Positions 9,501-14,373 of a DNA stretch of 14,373 bases are shown piece by piece. Both the position numbers and the translations under genes were made by a program. The notes under the pieces were generated by a model. The model was not told the DNA's origin. It ran no database searches and saw only the letters and a list, made by a program, of their open reading frames with translations. The number at the start of each line of letters is the position of its first letter. The stretch's first letter is position 1. Origin of the DNA: Bacteroidales bacterium (GTDB taxonomy: Bacteria > Bacteroidota > Bacteroidia > Bacteroidales > JAOZVK01); the NCBI GenBank assembly GCA_029938185.1, contig JAOZVK010000081.1:1-14373 (forward strand). Reading direction: 5' to 3'.

Positions 9501-12446
9501 GATGGGAGTAAAATAAAAGAGTCGAAAAAATATTATATTTCTGAAATTAGATACACTAATAAACCAGAAGATAAAATATATTTTTACGGTAAGATAATAG
9601 AATATTGGACTGATAAAAAAATAAGCACAAACAAACCTATTAATAAATTATCTTATATTCAAAACATAAAAGATAATTCTAAAAAAATTATTGAAATTTT
9701 TGAAAAAAACAAAAATAAAATAAAGGGAGAGGAAATAGAAATAGTATTTAATTCATATTTACGTTTAAAACGCTTTGACAGAGCAATAAAATATTATAGA
9801 AAAGAATTTGATTGGGCTGTAATTGGAACAGAAAAAAAAATAAATGCTTTCTTTATTAGAGAAGTATTTGAATTTATTGCAGGAAATAATGATAGAACCG
9901 AAATTTTAAATGTAAAATTATTTAAACATTTTGAGAATGTTATTATAGAAAATAAAATACAAAAATTTTTAAATAAAAAAATAAAAAAACACAAAACCAA
10001 AGATGAAGACAGTTTAGATATTGTATCATTTTTAATAAAACTTATAGCATATTCAGATTTAGACTACAATCAATTATCTAAAGAATATTATGACTTAATA
10101 ATTAAATATAAGTCTCTTTTTCTTAGAAAGAATAATAGTATTAATGATTATTATATTTTTATTGCAACAGTAGAAAGGGTTATAGAAAATACAACATTTA
10201 TACTTAATACAGTAATTAATAGTCTATTAAAAAAAGTAAGGAATGAAGCGATAATTTTTAATCATCTTATTGATAGATGGCACAAAAACGAAATGAAATT
10301 ATGGGTTTACCAAATAGAGTCTGGAAAAAATACTTCAAAATCATTTGAAAAAATAAAAGGTTTTGAAGATGTCCATATTTCTTTAAAAGAAAAATTAAAT
10401 AAATCTTTTAAAATACTTGCAAACCAAATAAAAATACCTTATCAAGATGTAGATTTAGAAAGGATTAAAAAATTACCAGAATATCCATTGCCTTATGTTG
10501 AAACAAAAAAAATAATAGAAGAAGAAAAAGTAGAAGAGAATAAAATAAAACAAATAAACAATAGTCTTTTTGATTATTTATTTAAAAAATTTAAAGATAA
10601 TAATGATTTTAAATTCAAATTAAGAGAGGATAATTTATATCAAAAATTAGAACATGGTTTTTGGTTTGATGGAGATAATAATTCAGTAGAACTTTCTTTT
10701 TGGAAAGGACTTGATGGGAAAAAAAGTAATATTAGTTTTATAATAAATGAAGACGAAACTTGTGATTTAATTTTGTCTGCAATAAACTCTGATAAAATAG
10801 CAATTTTTTTTAATAAATATACTAAACAAAAAGGTAATTTTTCGAGAAGTAAAAGAGCTGGGCAAGAAATAAATGTTTGGAAAAAAGAATATAATAAAGA
10901 TAACTATTTAGAAAACCTTGAAGAGTTTTTAAATAATGATAAAAAAGACATTGATCTTATTTTAGGATTTGGTCTTGATAATAAATTTGATGGACAAACT
11001 CTTGATGGTTTAAGGTTTATTACAGATAAAGAATTTAATGAAAATTTAGAAATCATAGAAAAATATAAAAATGAAACATTAATTATTAAAGAAAAAACTG
11101 AAGAGAAGGATAGTAAAATAAAACTTAAATCATTGTATCTTAAAAATATAGGGAGGTTTGAAAATTTAGAGCTTAAATTAAATGATAGAATTACTTGTGT
11201 TTTGGGCGAAAATGGAATAGGAAAGTCTACAATTTTAAGTGCAATACCTTTAGCAATAACTGGAGTAGATGAAAACACTATTATTGATGTAAATAATAAG
11301 CGTTTGCAAGAAAAACTTAGAATTGAAAATTTTGATGAAAATGGTAAAAAATATTGTAAAGAGGGAGAGATAATATTAGAATATGAAACAAATAAAAAAC
11401 ATAAAAATACAATAAAATTTGAAGATGATGAAATAAGAAATGTTAAGATATATGATTTTGGAACAGAAAATGATTTTGCTGCAACAATACAAAATGATAG
11501 TAATTATTTTAAAAATTTGATACTCGGATTTCCTCAAGCACAAGGTACCAATAAAAGTTCTGAACCAAAATTAAAAGAAATAAAACGACCAAATATTGGT
11601 GATTTATTATCATTAATAATGTATTATCCAGAAGAAAAATTAACTTCTTTTTCTAAATGGTTAGATATTAAATTTAAAAATAGAGAAAAAGAAAAAAAGA
11701 ATCTTGAACAAATAGAGAATATTTTTCAAATAGTATCAAAAATTATTTCACGAGATGATAGTAAAGCGATAGAATTTATAACTATAAATTATCCTTCTGG
11801 AGGCGATAAAATTATTATAATAAAAACAAAAGACAATCCTAATGGTATTCCGTTGTTTCTATTAAGTCAAGGATTGAGCAATGTATTAATGTGGATAGGT
11901 CATTTTATGAGTCGTTTATATGATACCTATCCTGATAGTAAAAATATATTTGATTCTCCTGCAATATTATTTATTGACGAAATAGATAAATACCTTCATC
12001 CAAAATGGCAAAAACGGATTTTAAAAGTTTTGCTCGAAGTTTTTACCAACACACAATTTATTATCACCACTCATTCTCCGCTCGTTTTAGATGGACTAAA
12101 AAAAGGACAATTAGCTCATTTAAAACTTGATGCAACTGGTAAACCAATAGTAGAATACAACGAAACAAATATTTGGGGCTGGGAGTATCAGGATATTTTG
12201 GAACGCTATATGGATAAAAAAACTATTGATGATTATGAATATAATTTAGAAACCGCCGAAAATGAATTAGAAACTTGGAAAAAAGAAAATAAATCAAAAG
12301 AAGAAATAAAGGAAAAAGAAGACGAAATTATTAAAATAAAAGAAAGCCATGATGCCGCACTTGGTTTGTTGGACTTAAAAAAACGTTTGAAAGCAAAAGA
12401 CAAAGAACTGGAAAAATTAATAAAAGAACTTAAAAACAAAAAATAA
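6537..12446 (+). CDS. Giant fusion: UvrD-like SF1 helicase + helical-repeat region + ABC-type AAA ATPase (putative anti-phage defence)
   Basis: A 1969-residue protein with two separate nucleotide-binding motors. Residues 1-270 are not recognised. The helicase (~270-760) has all main UvrD-type motifs: GQAGSGKST (284-292), DEVQDF (495-500), GDPFQTV (531-537), LQFNYRSSGE (570-579), VKGAEYETIVV (685-695) and YVAITRATK (730-738); the span from motif IV to motif V is short, implying a small 2B domain. Residues ~790-1330 are almost purely helical with TPR-like pairs (for example NYKNAVEYWRKYY and RFDRAIKYYRKEF). An unrecognised alpha/beta domain follows (~1340-1510). The C-terminal ATPase (~1528-1890) has Walker A GENGIGKST (1557-1565), signature LLSQGLSN (1775-1782), Walker B ILFIDEID (1810-1817) and switch histidine THS (1845-1847), then a charged coiled coil (~1900-1969). 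No TOPRIM domain follows, unlike OLD/GajA nucleases. Its stop overlaps the HNH start by one base, so the two products probably act together, as in Septu-type ATPase/HNH pairs. Codon use is extremely A/T-rich. Confidence 0.92.
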   Translation: MAFIYQTENYSEIVQKDIEGLKKWKKLEDKKNIATYHPFYIFTNKYENYKLIFEKSDIIDNTHIYILREHFYFGKKWDRIKKELKNNIYKETIKEQKEKAKSEFLIKEERLKIKPPFPSSLSWYNDLISEYNFNVYETETWKKAYDEISGQEIDIYRIIKRVLKKEITIHPVDEVKKLFTAALGDLYIILKKRESNIIVLITAGYTNNKNDKEKKIELSKNIDAKITTKAYSISTPANEKDITEGFNFWNKNIQKTSKTSNLALHEEQIIFLKEKYNPPVFINGQAGSGKSTMLYYLTADLIINRWDKKQQENKILFLTENQGLLAESKKQIKLLLENNPNLAFLSKNEIQDNEPEYFSFQNLIHSKLIDADTRKDFKINKFINFNKFKNFYTKGKLPLMKQYSAEIVWYIITTFIEGYYVDKNMTPELFQNLPKKENQNSKIELSDFKNIYSIWQKFYLKLKKDEKYWDRIGLVKKILKEQEEFEILYTFIFCDEVQDFSRVEIQLLVKLSEFLKYDLSNVKEIPVVFAGDPFQTVNPTGFSLNRFKNLLNNELIAKLKLPKREIAYPLQFNYRSSGEIVNIANIIQFYRHKFLLADIDTAQKPIQSFNKENLPLLFSTNKKPVEFEERLDANVVFIVPDYLKSNENNAFKTKNNIDNLDEEKNNWFAEHNNINNLNIKTTVNVKGAEYETIVVYKFGEYFIQNFENKLKDIKESTNDFKLSFFFNKLYVAITRATKKIIILDTNEGIKYFWDFFKNDNFIDTISNSNWFDKIENKKYDIENIAKIGNIKELPKSNIEDALNIAKEDMETGILQQDPDKLRFAVKAYTYHGKNNYATKCKALVFKIERDFEKAGEEFNKIDATKDALECFFIAGSWSKILSINNNKNNYFYYFSNLMQNNIFEISLITEIKSSFKKYINEINWENIFYEKIINVLTKNIDIYTDSKCKEIATELCELNNKIFDEIIAEYFYKIKNYKNAVEYWRKYYDGSKIKESKKYYISEIRYTNKPEDKIYFYGKIIEYWTDKKISTNKPINKLSYIQNIKDNSKKIIEIFEKNKNKIKGEEIEIVFNSYLRLKRFDRAIKYYRKEFDWAVIGTEKKINAFFIREVFEFIAGNNDRTEILNVKLFKHFENVIIENKIQKFLNKKIKKHKTKDEDSLDIVSFLIKLIAYSDLDYNQLSKEYYDLIIKYKSLFLRKNNSINDYYIFIATVERVIENTTFILNTVINSLLKKVRNEAIIFNHLIDRWHKNEMKLWVYQIESGKNTSKSFEKIKGFEDVHISLKEKLNKSFKILANQIKIPYQDVDLERIKKLPEYPLPYVETKKIIEEEKVEENKIKQINNSLFDYLFKKFKDNNDFKFKLREDNLYQKLEHGFWFDGDNNSVELSFWKGLDGKKSNISFIINEDETCDLILSAINSDKIAIFFNKYTKQKGNFSRSKRAGQEINVWKKEYNKDNYLENLEEFLNNDKKDIDLILGFGLDNKFDGQTLDGLRFITDKEFNENLEIIEKYKNETLIIKEKTEEKDSKIKLKSLYLKNIGRFENLELKLNDRITCVLGENGIGKSTILSAIPLAITGVDENTIIDVNNKRLQEKLRIENFDENGKKYCKEGEIILEYETNKKHKNTIKFEDDEIRNVKIYDFGTENDFAATIQNDSNYFKNLILGFPQAQGTNKSSEPKLKEIKRPNIGDLLSLIMYYPEEKLTSFSKWLDIKFKNREKEKKNLEQIENIFQIVSKIISRDDSKAIEFITINYPSGGDKIIIIKTKDNPNGIPLFLLSQGLSNVLMWIGHFMSRLYDTYPDSKNIFDSPAILFIDEIDKYLHPKWQKRILKVLLEVFTNTQFIITTHSPLVLDGLKKGQLAHLKLDATGKPIVEYNETNIWGWEYQDILERYMDKKTIDDYEYNLETAENELETWKKENKSKEEIKEKEDEIIKIKESHDAALGLLDLKKRLKAKDKELEKLIKELKNKK

Positions 12447-13171
12447 TGCACTTTGTAGATACTCAAAAATGTAAAACAGATGAAATTGAAAAATATTTAT
12501 CAGATAAAAATGAAAAATATAAAAAAGTTTGGAAAAAATATGTAGATGATAAAAAAAACGGGGTAATAACAAAACAACCAACAGATAATCAATGGAATAA
12601 ACCATTTATAAAAGAGGCACTTTCAGATTGTTTTTTTAATAACTGTGGATATTGCGGAAAATCAACTATTTATGATGAAACAGGTGAACAAATAAGAAAT
12701 GAGGGAGATGTTGATCATTTTATTCCAAAATCAAAAGATGAAAAAAAGGTTTACTCATGGGATAACTATGTTTGGTCGTGTCCTATTTGTAATGGTAGAT
12801 TAAAAGTGGCAAAATTAGGGTTTTTAAATCCAACTGTAAAAAATGATTGTGATTGTATCGACTTTTCATTCAAAAACTTTGAATATTGTTTTAAAAAAGA
12901 AGAGAAATATAAAAATCTTAAAAATAAATTTAAAAAAACAATCAATACTTTTTCAATAAATAATATAAATTTTAAACAAAAAAGAAAGGTTTTATTAGAG
13001 GAATTAGAATTTTATATTGAGGATATTGAACGCTATCAACCGTTAAAAGATTATGGAAAAGAAAAAGAATATAATGAGGCATTATCAAAATTAGAAAGAA
13101 AACTTCAAATTACAGATTTTAAATTGTTGGCAGAAAGAATTTTTATCCCCAAATTAAAAACACACCACTAA
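12446..13171 (+). CDS. HNH endonuclease, Septu PtuB / TIGR02646-like
   Basis: A 241-residue HNH nuclease, the probable DNA-cutting effector of the operon. The HNH core is complete: zinc pair C67-x-x-C70 (CGYCGK), metal-binding D90-H91 (DVDHFIPKSKDE), N107 (WDNYVWSC), and the second zinc pair C112-x-x-C115 followed by N116, in the usual CPICN context. The N-terminus (MHFVDTQK) and the spacing before the first CxxC resemble the ATPase-linked HNH proteins of Septu and some retrons. That family link is from memory of the family layout, not a search. The C-terminal ~100 residues are helical and basic. Its ATG overlaps the stop of the helicase-ATPase gene in a TAATG, implying translational coupling and balanced expression. 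Activity is probably held in check or directed by the ATPase partner, as known for PtuA/PtuB. A stand-alone homing-type HNH is less likely because of the tight coupling. Confidence 0.88.
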   Translation: MHFVDTQKCKTDEIEKYLSDKNEKYKKVWKKYVDDKKNGVITKQPTDNQWNKPFIKEALSDCFFNNCGYCGKSTIYDETGEQIRNEGDVDHFIPKSKDEKKVYSWDNYVWSCPICNGRLKVAKLGFLNPTVKNDCDCIDFSFKNFEYCFKKEEKYKNLKNKFKKTINTFSINNINFKQKRKVLLEELEFYIEDIERYQPLKDYGKEKEYNEALSKLERKLQITDFKLLAERIFIPKLKTHH

Positions 13172-13200
13172 ACTTTTCAACTTTTACAAAGTTGAAAAGT
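13172..13200. terminator. Perfect 13-bp hairpin after the HNH gene
   Basis: ACTTTTCAACTTT and AAAGTTGAAAAGT form a perfect 13-bp stem around a TAC loop, beginning at the base after the HNH stop codon. The position argues for the end of the helicase-ATPase/HNH operon. No run of T follows on the plus strand. Because the next gene converges from the right, the hairpin may also stop minus-strand transcription. Confidence 0.6.
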
Positions 13201-13255
13201 CAAAACGCAAGTCTGAAAAAAAATACTCTTTTTCAAATTTCTCATTATATATTCT

Positions 13256-13355
13256 GGCTACCCACGTAAAGTTGGACATTTTTTATTTTTTAACCATATA
13301 AAAAATATAAGTAAATATTAGATAGTCAGAGGTATTCAACTTTACATGGATAGCC
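13256..13355. mobile_element. MITE-like 100-bp element with 19-bp terminal inverted repeats
   Basis: GGCTACCCACGTAAAGTTG at the left and CAACTTTACATGGATAGCC at the right are inverted copies with 17 of 19 bases matching. They enclose ~62 bp of A/T-rich non-coding sequence. The size, the paired ends and the position between convergent genes fit a miniature inverted-repeat transposable element derived from an insertion sequence with similar ends. No clear target-site duplication is visible. It may also work as a long hairpin between the two transcripts. Confidence 0.55.
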
Positions 13356-13361
13356 GCTTAT

Positions 13362-14171
13362 TTACAACATCAAAACCAATATCATTAATAATAAACTACT
13401 TGAAATTGCAAATCCCATAATTGAATCATAGCTTTTTGTACTTATCAATCCTAAAACTGAAAATATTATTACAAATAATAAAATATATGGAAACATTACA
13501 TATAGGCTAAAATATGGATTATATGAATATATTTTTGTTCTGTATTTAACTCTAAAGCTTTTAACAATTTTCAGACTTCGACTAATCTCAATTTTCAGAT
13601 TACTGCCTCTATTTATAATATGTCCTCCAATTCGTTTGCTTATTAAAAACTCTAATTTATTTGTTTTAACAATATCCGAAAGTGGTGATTTTATTGAAGC
13701 ATATCTATCTATAACTTTATCGTTTATATATTCCGATGGTAATAAAAAATCAATAATAATAAGGCTTACAAACAAAAAATTAATAATTAATACTATTGTA
13801 GCATACTCAATATTTTTCTTCTTTTTTCTTTTATTCTCTTGATTACGTAAATGGACTTTAATTCGTATTTTTCTTTTACGTTCATCTTCTTTTTTTTTGT
13901 CAGTCTCTTTTTTTCGTTTAATTTTAATTTCAGATTCTGGAAAAGAAATATTTTTTTTCTCTATATATTTTTGATACAAAATATCATAATCTTTTCTTTT
14001 ATCATTATTACTCAAGATACTGTATGCCTCATTTATTTCTTGAAATTTATTAATAGTACTAGCATCTTTATCAGGATGATATAATAAAGCCAAACGTCTA
14101 AAAGCTCTCTTTATCATATGCTTACTTGCATTTTTGTTTATACCTAATATTTTGTAGTAATTTTTTAACAC
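13362..14171 (-). CDS. Membrane-anchored J-domain (DnaJ-like) protein
   Basis: A 269-residue protein with an N-terminal J domain (residues ~4-67: YYKILGI, the HPD motif at 32-34, and the helix-III block FQEINEAYSIL). This is the part that stimulates the ATPase of Hsp70/DnaK. A strongly basic, Lys/Arg-rich linker (~68-120) follows, then a hydrophobic helix (~122-143) and two more near the C-terminus (~222-243 and ~250-269). There is no Gly/Phe region, zinc-finger domain or substrate-binding C-terminal domain, so it is not a housekeeping DnaJ. It probably recruits DnaK to a membrane site. The GTG at 14171 is the only start that keeps the whole J domain; an in-frame stop lies four codons upstream of it (14184-14186) and the next Met would cut the domain in half. 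It converges on the HNH gene and is transcribed away from the octanucleotide array, which lies directly upstream. Any link to the defence operon is unproven. Confidence 0.88.
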   Translation of the reverse strand: MLKNYYKILGINKNASKHMIKRAFRRLALLYHPDKDASTINKFQEINEAYSILSNNDKRKDYDILYQKYIEKKNISFPESEIKIKRKKETDKKKEDERKRKIRIKVHLRNQENKRKKKKNIEYATIVLIINFLFVSLIIIDFLLPSEYINDKVIDRYASIKSPLSDIVKTNKLEFLISKRIGGHIINRGSNLKIEISRSLKIVKSFRVKYRTKIYSYNPYFSLYVMFPYILLFVIIFSVLGLISTKSYDSIMGFAISSSLLLMILVLML

Positions 14172-14184
14172 AATTATATACTTT

Positions 14185-14192
14185 CAAAAGTT
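14185..14192 (-). promoter_or_regulatory. Possible -7 promoter box of the J-domain gene
   Basis: On the minus strand AACTTTTG matches the Bacteroidota -7 consensus TANNTTTG at all but the first base. It abuts the octanucleotide array, whose TTG trinucleotides recur every 8 bp and could supply the -33 element. Transcription would start only a few bases before the GTG start codon. Weak evidence. Confidence 0.3.
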
Positions 14193-14271
14193 CAATTATT
14201 CAATTATTCAATGGTTCAATGGCTCAATGGTTCAATTATTCAATGGTTCAATGGTTCAATGGTTCAATGGT
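14192..14271. repeat. Octanucleotide tandem repeat, 10 units (TCAATTAT / TCAATGGT)
   Basis: Ten consecutive 8-base units: TCAATTAT twice, then TCAATGGT, TCAATGGC, TCAATGGT, TCAATTAT, and TCAATGGT four times. Units differ only in the last three bases and in an ordered, mosaic fashion. The array ends ~20 bp from the start codon of the J-domain gene and spans its likely promoter, so slipped-strand changes in copy number could alter expression. It is not a CRISPR: units are too short and there are no spacers. Confidence 0.9.
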
Positions 14272-14322
14272 TCTGATTAACAACGTATAAAGATTAAATA
14301 AAAGTAAAATTCTTAAGCTAAT

Positions 14323-14373
14323 TTCAGAACTCACAAAAAACGTCAAATTGAACAAAAACAATGGCAAATTAAA
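14323..14373 (-). repeat. Right arm of 51-bp inverted repeat at the window edges
   Basis: The reverse complement of the last 51 bases equals positions 2-52 except for one base. The unique sequence next to it (ending TTCTTAAGCTAA) shows no gene remnant like that beside the left arm. With the left arm it brackets the complete window. Whether these are the two ends of one large element or ends of two flanking insertion-sequence copies cannot be told from this sequence. Confidence 0.85.

Noticed and set aside
10904..11278. Minus-strand reading frame inside the ATPase
   Set aside because: Antisense shadow across the Walker A region; Ser/Phe/Leu-rich composition typical of reverse-strand reading of AT-rich genes.
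6537..12446. Gabija (GajA/GajB) fusion
   Set aside because: The helicase half fits GajB loosely, but the ATPase half ends soon after its Walker B and switch-histidine region in a coiled coil, with no TOPRIM nuclease motifs, and the nuclease next door is HNH.
12446..13171. Retron-associated HNH/ATPase cassette
   Set aside because: Some retrons carry ATPase/HNH partners, but there is no reverse transcriptase gene in the window and no recognisable msr/msd RNA next to the operon.
13851..14084. Plus-strand hydrophobic reading frame opposite the J-domain gene
   Set aside because: Phe-rich shadow of the Lys-rich linker on the other strand.
14192..14271. Possible CRISPR array
   Set aside because: Units are only 8 bp, directly contiguous, with no spacers and no cas genes.
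1..14373. Circular element (plasmid or phage)
   Set aside because: The two ends match in inverted, not direct, orientation, and no replication, mobilisation or phage structural genes are present.

Overview
The window is AT-rich DNA that looks like it comes from a member of the Bacteroidota, probably the Bacteroidales/Marinilabiliales side. The evidence is a periplasmic Reg_prop/Y_Y_Y sensor protein, a remnant of the AAA/PD-(D/E)XK ATPase-like family common in that phylum, start codons without Shine-Dalgarno sequences, and a TANNTTTG-type -7 box. I see no rRNA, tRNA, CRISPR array, transposase or reverse transcriptase. Taxonomy is inferred from gene content only.

Layout. Both edges carry the same ~51-bp sequence in inverted orientation (50/51 identical), so the window is probably either bounded by two insertion-sequence ends or is a contig that broke at an insertion sequence. 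Just inside the left edge is a wrecked PD-(D/E)XK ATPase pseudogene. Next, on the minus strand, is a 1578-residue membrane sensor-phosphatase (two substrate-binding domains, propeller, Y_Y_Y, transmembrane helix, coiled coil, SpoIIE/PP2C). It is flanked on each side by an inverted pair of copies from a ~38-bp interspersed repeat family. About 1.2 kb of gene-free, repeat-littered DNA follows.

The centre (6537-13171, plus strand) is a two-gene operon that is the most interesting part. A 1969-residue protein fuses a complete UvrD-like superfamily 1 helicase to a ~500-residue helical-repeat region, an unrecognised alpha/beta domain and an ABC/SMC-type AAA ATPase with a C-terminal coiled coil. Its stop codon overlaps by one base the start of an HNH nuclease gene. 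The ATPase + HNH pair resembles Septu (PtuA/PtuB), and the helicase resembles the UvrD-like partner of Gabija (GajB). Having the helicase and the ATPase in one chain next to an HNH nuclease is the candidate for an undescribed anti-phage system.

The right flank holds a perfect 13-bp hairpin just after the HNH stop, a ~100-bp MITE-like inverted repeat between the convergent genes, a minus-strand membrane-anchored J-domain protein, and a 10-copy octanucleotide tandem repeat immediately upstream of that gene's start. The surroundings (insertion-sequence ends, decayed gene, small repeats) look like a variable genomic region of the kind that accumulates defence genes.
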